Origin: Hormiphora californensis
Taxonomy: Eukaryota > Ctenophora > Tentaculata > Cydippida > Pleurobrachiidae
Assembly: GCA_020137815.1 (NCBI GenBank)
Contig: CM035351.1
Span: 3,927,078 to 3,991,077 of the forward strand
DNA length: 64,000 bases
Reading direction: 5' to 3'
Under the pieces are notes generated by a model. The model saw only the letters and a program-made list of their open reading frames with translations. It had not been told where the DNA came from and made no database searches. Made by a program: the position numbers and the translations under genes. Numbering within the stretch: position 1 is the stretch's first letter; each line of letters starts with the position of its first letter. Shown piece after piece: positions 35,611 to 48,744 of the stretch.

Positions 35611-38600
35611 TTAACAAAGTCCACAAGTGTGAGCACAGTGGCTGCTGTAACGTTCAGAGGCACACCACCCTTCACCAAGTTTACTCTTCCAGCGGGAACA
35701 CTCCGGGGCGTCCTGCTTAAAACAGTCACCTGAATAGAGAGATATTAATTCGAGGAATGAGATTCAGCATATAATAAGACTAAGAGAGGAAAGGGACTTT
35801 TCATCAATGCTGCAAAGTGTAAAATCTTTCTGGCCTAAATTAAATGTAGCCAAAATTGGTCACTAATCATTGCTTTTTGAACGAGATTTATTGCCATGCT
35901 ACGCAGTCTGTCCATTCGGGCTCGCATAAGCTCACACCGGGCCTTCGGCCCGGTGTGAGAGCCAACAGACTGGGAACATGTCAAGAAATTTAGGAAACTT
36001 TCATTATTGTTTAATTAATTAATCATAACTTACGTTTTACAACTTCGATCTCAACTTCATTGGCCAGTACTTCAACTTCATTGACTTTGCAAAGTCCACA
36101 AGTGTGAGCACAGTGGCTGCTGTAACGTTCAGAGTCACACCACCCTTCACCAAGTTTACTCTTCCAGCGGGAACACTCCGGGGCGTCCTGCTTAAAACAG
36201 TCACCTGCAGATAATACAGAGATATTAATTGGAATTTGGAGGAATGAGATCCTAATTGTTTCAGTCCTGTAGATTTCACTAAAGATTCATTGAAATTTAG
36301 GAACTTTTGTCACTTCAAAGTCGGCCTACAGCAAAAACTATTCATATCCTATCAATCATAAGTCATAACTTACGTTTTACAACTTCGACTTCATTGACTT
36401 TGCACATCCCACAGGTGTGAGCACAGTGTTTGTTGTACCGGTCAGAGGCACACCACCCTTCTTTGAGTTCCATGTTCCACCGGGAACACTCCGGGGCGTC
36501 CTGGGAACTGCAGTCAGCCACTCCGTGACCTGTAATACAGAGTTGTGGACATGGGGTTCAGTTAGGCGACTATAACTGTCATGCATTCCCTCAATTTCCC
36601 ACCAACTCAGATTTGGGCGGGGCCACCTGAGCGACCAAAATAAAAATCCGAAATAGAACTCGTAGAGGCATTAACGCCATTTGCAATGATACCTAAGAAA
36701 ATTCAGAGGACTTACGTTCTTCGATCTCAACTTCATTGGCCAGTACTTCAACTTCATTGACTTTGCAAAGTCCACAAGTGTGAGCACAGTGGCTGCTGTA
36801 CCGTTCAGAGTCACACCACCCTTCACCAAGTTTACTGTTCCAACGGGAACACTCCGGGGCGTCCTGTTTAAAACAGTCACCTGTAGATAATACAGAGATA
36901 TTAATTATTGGAGGAATGAGAGTTTTTATTGTGCTGCAAACGTATAAGATCTTTCTGGCCTAATGTAGCCAAAATTGGTCACTAACTATTACTTTCATAA
37001 TAAGCTTTGTTTAGTTCAAACTCATTTAATTTTATTTTAAAAGAGGGTCGAGCTAGGCAACATCAGCTCAAGTAATAATAACTTACGTTTTACAACTTCG
37101 ACTTCGACTTCATTGACTTTGCACATCCCACAGGTGTGAGCACAGTGTTTGTTGTACCGGTCAGAGGCACACCACCCTTCTTTGAGTTCCATGTTCCACC
37201 GGGAACACTCCGGGGCGTCCTGGGAACTGCAGTCAGCCACTCCGTGACCTGAAATACAGAGTTGTAGAAATGGGGTTCAGTTAGGTGACTATAACTGTCA
37301 TGCATTCCCTCGTTTGGAACGCTCAGATTAGGTTGGAGACACCTGAGCGCCACAAAATTATTTGTAATTAACCAGAATAAATGCCCAAAATAGAACTCGC
37401 AAATGGCAAACTTAGCAAATGATACCTAAGAAACAACATAGGACTTACGTTCTTCGATCTCAACTTCATTGGCCAGTACTTCAACTTCATTGACTTTGCA
37501 AAGTCCACAAGTGTGAGCACAGTGGCTGCTGTAACGTTCAGAGTCACACCACCCTTCACCAAGTTTACTCTTCCAGCGGGAACACTCCGGGGCGTCCTGC
37601 TTAAAACAGTCACCTGAATAGAGAGATATTAATTGGAGGAATGAGATCCTAATTGTTTCATTCCTGTAGATTTCACTAAAAATTGATTGAAATTTAGGAA
37701 CTTTTGTCACTTCAAAGTCGGCCTACAGCAAAAACCATTCATAACCTAAATCAATCATAAGTCATAACTTACGTTTTACAACTTCGACTTCATTGACTTT
37801 GCACATCCCACAGGTGTGAGCACAGTGTTTGTTGTACCGGTCAGAGGCACACCACCCTTCTTTGAGTTCCATGTTCCATCGGGAACACTCCGGGGCATCC
37901 TGGGAACTGCAGTCAGCCACTCCGTGACCTGAAATACAGAGTTGTGGAAATGGGGTTCAGTTAGGTGACTGTCATGTATACCCTCGTTTTGTGCGCTTGG
38001 ATTAGGGCGGGGCCACCTGAGCGCCACAAAAAGTAGGCAAGCTGTACTAATTGACCAAAATATATTATATCCGAAATAAAACTTGCAGAGGCATTACGGG
38101 ATTAACGCCATTTACAACCCTTAAAGGTTGACAAGATACCTAAAACTTTTCGTATATCGTCTTATTTTGATTTATCATTAATTTTCAGCATTTTTTCAGA
38201 ATTTTTTGTCGGCTAGAAAAAAATTCGAAATAGGGGGTCTACCGATATTGTCAGCACTGGTTTTACTGGGCACACTCACTGCGTCTCGCAAATTGAAATT
38301 CACGTTTCCGGTTCCTCAAAAGATAGCTACTTGATCTTGGTTGCGTTGGATTGGTCTCAATAAGACCTTTCCAACGCTACCAAAACGGTTTCTGTATCTC
38401 ATCAGGAACCGGAGATATTAGGGTATCAATTTTTAAATTGCGCCTCTCGTTTATCAGTAGACCCCCTATTTTGCACATATTTCTAGCCGACAAAAAATTC
38501 TGAAAAAATGCTGAAAATTAATGATAAATCAAAGTAAGACGATATACGAAAAGTTTTAGGTATCTTGTCAACCTTTAACCAATATAATCAGGGAGGAAGA

Positions 38601-38955
38601 TTCCTAAGAAACAACATATGACTTACGTTCTTCGATCTCAACTTCATTGGCCAGTACTTCAACTTCATTGACTTTGCAAAGTCCACAAGTGTGAGCACAG
38701 TGGCTGCTGTATCGTTCAGAGGCACACCACCCTTCACCAAGTTTACTCTTCCAGCGGGAACACTCCGGGGCGTCCTGCTTAAAACAGTCAGCCATTCTTC
38801 TCTCGGGAGCACCTGAAAACAAGGATATCGTGTTAATTAGCTAATCAATTAATTGGGTTACGAGTTAACTAGGAGAACATGATCACCATGGTCACCAGAA
38901 ACATACCGAGGACAAGGACGGCCAGTAGGGCAGCGGAAAGAGCAACTCGAATCAT
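35611..38955 (-). CDS. secreted protein with eight ShK (ShKT) domains, 9 exons
   Basis: Exons: 38955-38907, 38812-38627, 37928-37773, 37613-37449, 37248-37087, 36880-36716, 36529-36374, 36204-36034, 35729-35611; 1,329 bp, 442 aa, every intron in phase 1. Exon 1 is a signal peptide (MIRVALSAALLAVLVLG). Each later exon encodes one six-cysteine ShK domain (DC, EC, WC, HC, TCG, C spacing, e.g. HCAHTCGLC) plus an acidic linker (VNEVEV...). Type A (DCFKQDAPECSRW) and type B (DCSSQDAPECSRW) alternate A-B-A-B-A-B-A-A; the last domain ends at its sixth cysteine with a stop. ShK folds occur in cnidarian channel-blocking peptides but also in many proteases and structural secreted proteins, so toxicity cannot be inferred. 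Homogeneous exons and shared intron sequence show recent tandem duplication of a two-exon unit. Confidence 0.88.
35930..35962. repeat. GC-rich perfect hairpin in ShK intron
   Basis: CTCACACCGGGCC and GGCCCGGTGTGAG, separated by TTC, form a 13-bp stem in the last ShK intron. Confidence 0.75.
38125..38574. mobile_element. piggyBac-like MITE with TTAA target duplication
   Basis: The 450-bp element begins AGGTTGACAAGATACCTAAA and ends TTTAGGTATCTTGTCAACCT, with inverted arms of about 120 bp. It is flanked on both sides by TTAA (38121-38124 and 38575-38578), the target duplication typical of piggyBac-class elements. It sits in the first large intron of the ShK gene and has no transposase. Confidence 0.85.
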
Positions 38956-39464
38956 GTTGTGTGTTGTTTGAGAATGCAGTGGGGTGCACGCTCTGATGCT
39001 CCCCCTTTTGTACCTCTCCTCATGCACAATGGCCTTCGCCCCGGGACGACCCGGGACAATGGATTTCCGTGCACTTGAGAGAGGTAACAATACAGGGTGC
39101 TTAAGCAGGAAGGGTTGGAAACAAAGCTCTTGGGGACATGGGGAGCTGGGGCAATAAAAAACTCCTTTATTTAGAGCACCTTTTTGTTGCTAAAAAGAGG
39201 TTGGTTTGTTTTATCGAAGGGTGAAACACATGACCAGGATGGTATGTTGAGAGAGGGAGAGGGAGAGAGAGAGATATTATAGAGAGAGGGAGAGGGAGGG
39301 TGGCTGGGAGCAGTGATTATGGACCGTGTTTTTCGGGGACACACCCAAACCTCTTCACTATATTATAATAAATGATATTGATTAAACACGCCTAGATTTT
39401 TGTACCAGCTACTTATAGTTGGCGATTAGAATTAAAGACCCCCTTACTACATTCTTTACTTTGC

Positions 39465-39506
<42 letters not shown>

Positions 39507-39969
39507 CTCTCTCTCCCTTCTCTCTCTCTCTCTCTTTCTCTCTCCCCTCCCCCTGTCACTTGGGAGGCTTGAGAGTGTTTTTGTTCAAGCCCGTGACTGT
39601 CTTCACGCGATAGAGTCACTAAATAGTCCCCCCGGTTCTGATTGGAGTCTAATCGAATCCCTGTGCTCGGGCGGGAGCCCCGAATTGGTTACGTCTGAGT
39701 TTAAAATGTTGCAAGGAAGAGATGTACTGCGGGGATGTGCTGGGGTGTGCTCGTATTGGAGGGTGATTGTCACATGACCTGTGAGTCATAGAGTATAGAC
39801 ACGATCCTCAATTAGGGAGGGATCGTGAGGACACGAAAAAATCTTCATTACTACACGAATCGACGAAGAAAGATTGGGCCTGAACAAGCTATTGTTTGTT
39901 GTCTCTCACTCACGATCTCTCTTTCCCTCTAGCTTCGATCATGTTCTGGGTAGTTGAAGAAATTGAGAG

Positions 39970-40030
<61 letters not shown>
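39970..40030. repeat. (GA)n microsatellite
   Basis: A pure GA tract of about 60 bp. Confidence 0.9.
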
Positions 40031-40031
<1 letters not shown>

Positions 40032-41532
40032 ACTCATATAAATTGAATGTTCGAATCTCCTTCTTGATTGTAAATGGGTTATAACTGCACTCGCTATGCC
40101 AGACTAAAAATGACTAATAGGACTCAAGAGGGGGGAGTAATTAAACTACATGACCCCCACTCTCTCCCAGCCGCCCCTCACACTGAATCAATTATAAGTT
40201 GACTTGCACTAGTTACAATATTCTGGTGATGTGATCCCTGGTATAGTTACTAGTGATCCTAGTTTAGAACAGTGATCCAGTGAGAGTGAGAGCAGTGGTA
40301 ATTAGGTTAACCCTAATTATTGTCTTAGGGCACACGCCACAAGCTGCTTGCGAATTGGATAACTAGGTTCTAGTTTTTGACGTGAAATATCACCCCTCAA
40401 ATAGTAGTCCACCCCCTCTACAAGGAGACATTGTTAAAGGGAGAAACTAATTTAATCTTCGCAGCCCCGTTTTCCTCTCAAACTGATCTTTTAGTAGCTC
40501 CTTTATGAAATTGCCAGAGTTTCCGGGGCCCCCCCTCTTTTTATTTGTTACAACCCCCACTTCAAACTCCTGCTTTATTCTCCTAGCTATATTGATTGAT
40601 ATATTGCTGTTGCTTCATGTCTGAGGAAGCACGTCGCATCCTAATTCTAGTAGTGCAGTGCTTGGGAGACTACTAAACCGTTAACCACCAAGGTTAAAGT
40701 CCCTATACGTTGTCGAGTAACAACCAATACCAGGTTTCAGGAGGTTGTACTAAACCTAACTGGCGAATGGTTTAGTAGTCTCATGTTATATGCTGCACTG
40801 ACGGGAATAAAAGCAAATTAGGGAGAATGGTGGGAAGATTCTGTGAGTTTTAGTTTTAGATTGAGTATTATATTCACAAGAGATTCTGAGCAGTGTCTAC
40901 TCCCTTATTTTCTTATTCTCACTGTTCCTCTAAACTTGTAGCCCTCAATGTCTGTTCAAATTTCCATTGTGCACCATGCGTACTTAGTGAGTACTCACTA
41001 TTCTAATCTAGCGCTTATTTGCCAATTGTATTCCACCAAAACCCGATTACTATCTGTTTTTCTAAAAACTCCCTCCCTCTTCTTGTCTCTGATTGGTCGA
41101 GACACTATAGCACACGATCACGTGACCTGCGAGAGCGAGCGAGAGATCCCCCTCCAGCTTCACTGCAGTAGGCGGATCAGTAGCGTGCTGCGTGAGGGGA
41201 CACGCGCAAAGTGATACATAGCTAGTTGTGTCTGCACCAGTACAGATCATGTGATACATGTGTGGGGGCGTGAGCTGCTTTTGACCCCCACTGAGTATTT
41301 CAGATAATTGGGCTTGTTGGGTGATCTGTTTCGGGTTGCTTGTTTTGTGACCGCTCTCTTTATTTCTCTCTCTTTGTGATTGTTGGTGCTGCATAGGTCT
41401 CTGTATTAGAATGAAGTTATAAAGCTCTAACTATGTTGTATTAATGGACCCCCTACTGTTTATTGTCTTGCATTCGATTGAGCAAATAATCAGTCATGAC
41501 CTGAAAAGGTTCACGCCTCTCCCTTTCTCTTA

Positions 41533-42239
<707 letters not shown>

Positions 42240-43557
42240 AGCTCAATCCAGGTCACAGTGATTGGTACGAGTTTATTAGCCATTAGTCCAGTACAATCTT
42301 GTTAGACGTTAGTCTCATTGCAAACTTCTAGACCTCTAGTGGGACTATAAGGGAATTAGTAACTACCACTGGTGTCTCTATAATGCGCTATTAGTAATAG
42401 TAATACAGTTGATATGGTTTAGTCGTTATGGTTGCTAATAGTTATCAGTCACTGCATGGTTCCCAACATTCATTATGAAAACCATAACGATCTAATATGA
42501 TTGCTGCAGTAGTGTGAACTATATTCATAATATTTCTCAAGTATTAGTTGTAAGGAGGATCATGTTAAGTTCTCGCTGCGAGCCCACAGGGCTTGTAATG
42601 TAGGCACCTCCAAAATTAAATTACAGGTCATACGTCCCTACAGATCGCGTGATAGAACCCTACAACCCTTTTAATAAGTTTCGAATTGTTTCGCTAGAAA
42701 GCCACCCTTGCTACTAGATGTTTGAACTATCCCCCGTATACAGATTCTGTTCCTATAAAGCTTGTCCACCGAATGGTACCGGGCACTACCAATTGTTAGT
42801 ATAATTTTCAGTTGTCACAGCCCCGGACAGCAGCATTGATCTAGGCAATATTATAGTGCTGCTGCGGTTGGTATAAATGCGTCGCGTGAGTAGCGAGTTA
42901 GTTATAGTGGAGGTGCAATGCATTGATCAAATTATTCGTGCTTTGGAAATAAATCACGGCGCACCATTCACGATATATTGCTTCCTTCTTGCTGCTATCT
43001 TTTAGTTTTTCATTTGCCCACTATATTTGATATCCGTCATTATAACGGGATTTGTTTCGCTAAAACTGTTCATCCACCATACCAACCATTAACCCAACCC
43101 CATCATTATATCCAGTTATATACTAAAGGCATGGCCGTTATATCTGAATCTGAGTGCTATGGTGGTGGTGAGAGACCGACAGCCCCAGTTCATCCCTACC
43201 TGACATCATCCCCGTTCTCGGAGGGAGAGGCTAAACCACCTACCATGGTGCTAATCTCCCTCCAGTCTATCCGCCCTTTGAGTAGTGCCAGCAGTCCAAA
43301 CAGAGGCAGTCCACCTCTCACACTGATAAAGTCGAAGGAATCGGATGAAATCACATGGGTACTGAAATGGGAAACAAACTGACTTCTCAAGCTAACTTGT
43401 GTGTGTATGTGTGCGTGCCTGCCACGGGACATATATATATAGTATATAAATCTGCCGTGATTTAACTATAGGGACGCCACCCAGCCGCGGGGCTGGAGCA
43501 CACGCCGCTACTTTTAAACAAGTATATATATCAATTAGGTCAATAATTAATAATAGG

Positions 43558-43672
43558 GCGCGAACCTGGGCTGTATGGCTCCCCTGAGGTCGGTGAGAGA
43601 GATTGGGGTGACTCCCTTAGACCAAGAATTCGCTCAATACTGTGTTTCAGCATGCTACAGTCAGGGGACCTG
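43558..43672 (-). CDS. possible exon with an EH1-like motif
   Basis: On the minus strand an acceptor-like CTTCTTTTCAG is followed by an open frame of about 38 codons containing DCSMLKHSIERILGLRE and a Ser/Pro-rich tail, closing with a stop. HSIERIL resembles the EH1 Groucho-binding motif of some homeobox and forkhead factors. No homeodomain or forkhead exon was found nearby, so this is weak. Confidence 0.25.
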
Positions 43673-44482
43673 AAAAGAAGGGAGGGGGTTAGACTTGCAG
43701 TTGGTTTTTAAACATCACCCGCCACTAATAACATGATTTAGGCTAACTTAGATTGAATTAAAGTCACTGAAACTAATCACAGGAATTAAATGAATGACTC
43801 ATAGCTCAACCTGGCTAGTGTTTAACACGTTGCTCTTATTATCAGAACAAGCCAGGGGAGAAAGTGATTTGACTAGAATGAATACTCACAATTTATATGG
43901 CAGCAGTATACCATTGTAGGCTACAACGTAGCAATTAGTGGACCGTGGCTAATCTAGTTTTGTTTAATATAATGATCACAAGACTAAAATAACTCACATT
44001 TATGTATTGCAACTCATTCCCTCTAAATGTAGATCTCACATTCGACAAACTGATCATATCCCACCTCTAGGCGGTCATGAGGTGTCCAGTATCCACTATC
44101 CACACACTGACTGACCATGTGTCACATTACCAACTAACTGACCCCTGTCCCCCACCCCTTACCAAAACCCCCAAAATAACTGACCAGTTAAAAATTTCAC
44201 ACCCTGCAGGTTTGGTTTCAAAACCGGCCCGTGCCAAGGGAAGGGAAAAGGGAGAACGGCCCCTGGTTTGAAACCCGGTCCAGTACCCCGGGGATAGAAA
44301 TCATTTGGGGGCCTGTGCAGACAAGTCTCAGCCACCCAAACTAATCGAGAAACGTAAGTGAATTATATCAATTGGTTTGATTGTTTTCTATTGAGTGGCT
44401 TGGATTTGAGATTCTCCGGTTGTGAACATTTGTGTACATACATAATATAATGTTGGGGTCAATAAAAAATGTTCACTTTCAG

Positions 44483-44710
44483 GCCATATACCGGGAAACA
44501 CCCCCCCACGGGACCCCCTCCACCAAACATCCTCTTTGGAGGAGACCCAACGGGGTAAAGCGCTCCCTACCCTTGGTTGAGTACCCTCTCCACGCCCTCC
44601 ACTTAAATTTAAAGGACCTGGCAGCCTGGTTAAGGCGGCTGCAGCACTGGGGTTTGGGGGAATTTTTGGGGGGTAAAAAAGAAAGTGTGATAGCAATGGC
44701 AACACACTGA
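44483..44710 (+). CDS. weak candidate terminal exon, unknown
   Basis: An open frame of 75 codons after an acceptor-like TTCACTTTCAG, ending in TGA. It contains a plausible helical segment (HALHLNLKDLAAWLRRL). I do not recognise it, and no partner exon was identified. Confidence 0.25.
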   Translation, partial: AIYRETPPHGTPSTKHPLWRRPNGVKRSLPLVEYPLHALHLNLKDLAAWLRRLQHWGLGEFLGGKKESVIAMATH

Positions 44711-44719
44711 AAGCTCAGA

Positions 44720-46370
44720 AAATTAGCTGAAACACTATGTAGATGTATGTGAGATATACTAGATTTGGTACTATCCGAGAACCAAGGACTTCAGTGTTTG
44801 TGCAGGCGCGGAGATGATATGACGTATGCAAAAGACGATGATGAATTAATTATTGTAATGATTGAGTTTGATTGAAATATGTGAAATGTTTATTTGTGAG
44901 CCCCCGTCCCCCCTATTGATTGATTTATTTTCATACCATAACATAACCGTGCTTTGTTTTTAGTCCGATACCAATTAGCTTCTCTCTCTCCAAAACTACT
45001 TAGAGCTACCATTAAATGCTATTTAGTATGCTACCATTAATCAGAATGGTTCACTCTTTAAAAACACCCAATTTGACTCCAGAAATACTGCCCTCTTTTA
45101 TTCCCCGATATAAATAGGACCCATTTCACGGCCCTTATGTGGATTGATACTATATCGGCACGAGGCCTCGCCCTTTTTAATTGGACAAGCTGTTCGCTAC
45201 TCAGCGGTCAAGTTTGCGAAAACAGATCTGAAAGTTTGGGTAATGAATCAAAAACCGGTTTTGACAGATCTCTGCTCAGTCCCACCCTGTTTAAACCCTC
45301 TCCCTCTCCCTCAGGTCTAACACCTACATATACAGGGTGTCCCACTGTCTTCGCAAAGACAGTGGGACACCCTGTATATAGGGCCCAGAGTGTGTAATAA
45401 TAACACCCTATAGTGCATTAATGAAACCCATACCAAGCCGCCGGGTACTACCCTACTGTATAGCTTGGTCTGTACGATTGTAGACTAATTTAATTACTGA
45501 AAAGCTACAGCTCTCTCTCTATTCTATATAGCTGATTCTCAACCATTGGCCCTCTCTCACCCCGTAACACTGGCACAGTAAGCACCACACAGCAAGATCA
45601 CTGTGATGCACTTTTCGAGTCCAAGTCACGACCTGCTCATCAGTGTTTGTGAGCCAATCAGAGCGCTCCCCGGGCACAACGGACCAATCAGAGGCCAGGG
45701 ATTCAGTCACGTGCACTACATAGTCAGGGGCTGTCACGTGATCCCCTGCCCATAGCACGGAATAGCACAGAGAATCCTTCCATTTAATTAGCCACACAAC
45801 TCTATCTCTTTCTCTCTCTCCCGCATTGATAAGTAAATTACACAGCGAAGCTATTTTGTAGTGTTGAGTTAAAACGTTACTTCGTACTACGGGGGGCGAG
45901 GGACTAAAACAGATTGGGACATGCATCACATGATCACCCCAAGCTACTGGGCTCCCAGCGGGGGGGGGGGGGGGGGGCTCCCAACTTCTCCAACTGACCG
46001 ATACACCACACGATGATCACTGGATGTTATTTTTAGTTCAGTGGTCCGATCCTAAAATATCCGGTCGAGTCATAAACACGTTAAAACTTATTGATGAAGT
46101 GCATGTTCACTTACGATTTTTAAGGAGGAAAAAATAGGCGTCTCTGTACATGTACAGATATGTCTATCTTGCCGAATCCCAATTTATTTTACTTGAAGCA
46201 TACATAAATTTCCTAATATCCATATTAAACTATCGACTCATTATCAGGAATGATTAAACTGGATGATTTAAATCATTTTTGTATGATATGTTTTATCATA
46301 CAGGGAGAGAGAGATAGAGACAGAGAGGGAGGGGGAAAGAGAAAGAGAGACAGAGACAGAGAGAGGGGTG
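44720..46370. other. intergenic region, no supported gene
   Basis: Contains the 45329-45378 palindrome, a G homopolymer at about 45960-45977 and a 136-codon minus-strand ORF at 45929-45519 that I could not relate to any family. Confidence 0.45.
45329..45378. mobile_element. perfect palindromic MITE remnant
   Basis: TATACAGGGTGTCCCACTGT and its reverse complement ACAGTGGGACACCCTGTATA are joined by CTTCGCAAAG, giving a 50-nt, nearly perfect hairpin. CAGGGTGTCCCA ends recall mariner-type termini; the copy at 31331-31400 shares them. Confidence 0.7.
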
Positions 46371-46372
46371 GT

Positions 46373-46596
46373 GGATTATGGAGATAATGATAGTTGAGCT
46401 TGCTCGCGACGAAAGTCGATTATGCGGCATAACCAATAATAAATTAGGTTTCACTAAAATAAGTAGTTGTTTAGCAGTTATCCTGTTAAAATTAATAGTT
46501 ACTAATATTTCGCTTATCATTGATATTATTATATGGTTATGCCGCATAATCAACTTTCGTCGCGAGCAAGCTCAACTATCCTCATCTCCATAATCC
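46373..46596. mobile_element. MITE with about 60-bp inverted ends
   Basis: GGATTATGGAGATAATGATA...GTCGATTATGCGGCATAACC on the left is mirrored on the right by GGTTATGCCGCATAATCAAC...TCATCTCCATAATCC with few mismatches. The interior of about 100 bp is AT-rich. Confidence 0.8.
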
Positions 46597-46747
46597 AACA
46601 TTCCTCTGTCTCTCTCCATCTCTCTCTCCCTACAATATAATTAAATTATGTACGCAAGCATCTCTCTCCTAGTACCAAGTCTTCAGATGTAACGAGCCTC
46701 CTCCGTGCATTAGTGGAGCTGGAGAACGCCTGTTACAGCCCGGGACG

Positions 46748-46748
<1 letters not shown>

Positions 46749-46822
<74 letters not shown>
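46749..46822. repeat. (GA)n microsatellite
   Basis: A pure GA tract of about 72 bp. Confidence 0.95.
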
Positions 46823-46823
<1 letters not shown>

Positions 46824-47471
46824 GATAGTTTAATTTTATATGCTGATCTGCGTGATATTTCAAACACCAAGACGCCGCGTCGCCCACTCCCACTCAACTC
46901 TCACAGGTCGCTATTACTGCACATATTATTATATAGCCCTATTATATGTAGCATTCCTATTTCCTGAAGTCCTGAACTCCCTCTATAATATGTGGACCAA
47001 CAAGTACAAAGGATTGTCATGTGACATTGTGAGTCATAATAGGGGCTGTTTTGGAACGTGGTGATTTGTGTGGCTCACACCGTCATTCTATTTCAAGCGA
47101 GCACTGATCTCTCTGCTGTCAGGCCAATGCTCTGACAGTCTCTCTGAGGATTCGAGGAGGGGGGGGGGTTCGGTAGATCAAGTCGTGATGTGACAATGGG
47201 TTGGTAAAACAGCAGAACGGATATTACCTTTGCAATGGAGAATGGAGCTCCTGCAATCTACAAGCCATGTGTGATCCATGATCAATCATTTAGCTCCCAC
47301 AAGTGTGATCCACGTTCAGTATCAATCCATCTGTTTCTTTTCATCTTCACATTCCACTAAGTCTCACAGATCTCTCACAGATCTCCTCTGATCACAGCAC
47401 TGAAACATGGAATATTAAATTACTATATAGCTGTTTCAGCCTCGGGAGATTTAGTTCCGACCGGGGGTCCA

Positions 47472-47616
<145 letters not shown>

Positions 47617-48111
47617 TCTTTCTCTCCGGGCTGCCGCTTTCAATTTCCCGTTAACGCATTAGGGGCACAATGGTTTTAAAATCGAATAGAACCATCATGT
47701 GAGGTGCGGTATATTAAATATCGTACCCCGTAGTGAATCAAGACCGGAGCGCTTTATAATAGCTCAAATTTGAGAGGAGGAGGAGAGAAAGAGAAAGATA
47801 GAGAGAAAGAAAGAGAAAGAGAGAGAGAGAGAGAGGGGTAGCTCTGGGGAACTGGCCACGTTGTGGTGAAAAAGGGGACGAGATTGAAAGATTATAAATT
47901 ACGTTAAGAACACGTCCCGTGAAATGCTATTACTATTTCACTGACCGTGTAATTAATGATTTGGCAAAGTGGATTAGGGATTAGGAAAACAATTACTACT
48001 GCTCTGCCTTTTTTTAAGTCTCATTGTAGAGGGAATCTTATCAGTTGTTAGTTGTTACAACTTGGTAAAAATGAAAAGGATAAGATACTTTTCATTGGGG
48101 GGGGGGGGGAA

Positions 48112-48400
48112 GTGGGAGAGAGAGAAAATATACCCCCATGATCCATCCTTCCCTCCACCCATAGAAACCTTTAACCTCTAGCTCTTTCAGAGAGAGAAAA
48201 TATACCCCCATCCATCCTTCCCTCCGCCCATAGAAACCTTTAACCTCTAGCTCTTTCAGAGAGAGAAAATATACCCCCATCCATCCTTCCCTCCGCCCAT
48301 AGAAACCTTTAACCTCTAGCTCTTTCAGAGAGAGAAAATATACCCCCATCCATCCTTCCCTCCGCCCATAGAAACCTTTAACCTCTAGCTCTTTCAGAGG
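48112..48400. repeat. 69-bp tandem repeat, four copies
   Basis: Each unit reads AGAGAGAGAAAATATACCCC, then CATCCATCCTTCCCTCC, then TAGAAACCTTTAACCTCTAG. The first copy has three extra bases. As 69 is divisible by three, an open frame (MGVYFLSLKELEVKGFYG...) repeats on the minus strand, but this is probably not coding. Confidence 0.9.
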
Positions 48401-48518
48401 AGGAGTTTTTATAAATCAAGGAAATTACCTTGATCAATTGTTTCTCCTCTTCATTTCGCTGATTATAGGCACATGAGCCATCTCTTGTCACGCTACAATG
48501 GTTAGGGAATGAGCGCGA

Positions 48519-48579
<61 letters not shown>

Positions 48580-48744
48580 GCTGGCTGGCTGGAAAATTTA
48601 ATGGTGGACAATACAGCAATGAAAATAAATAAATATTAAACATACTGAGTCCTGCCCCGTGCGAAGAGATCGATACTCGTAAAGATAGACATTTAAAACA
48701 GGAAGATGATCTCCACAAGCTTGTGGGGCAAAATTTGGTGAGTT

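Noticed and set aside
45519-45929. 136-codon minus-strand ORF
   Set aside because: Not low-complexity, but I see no family motif or splice partners; chance is as likely as a gene.
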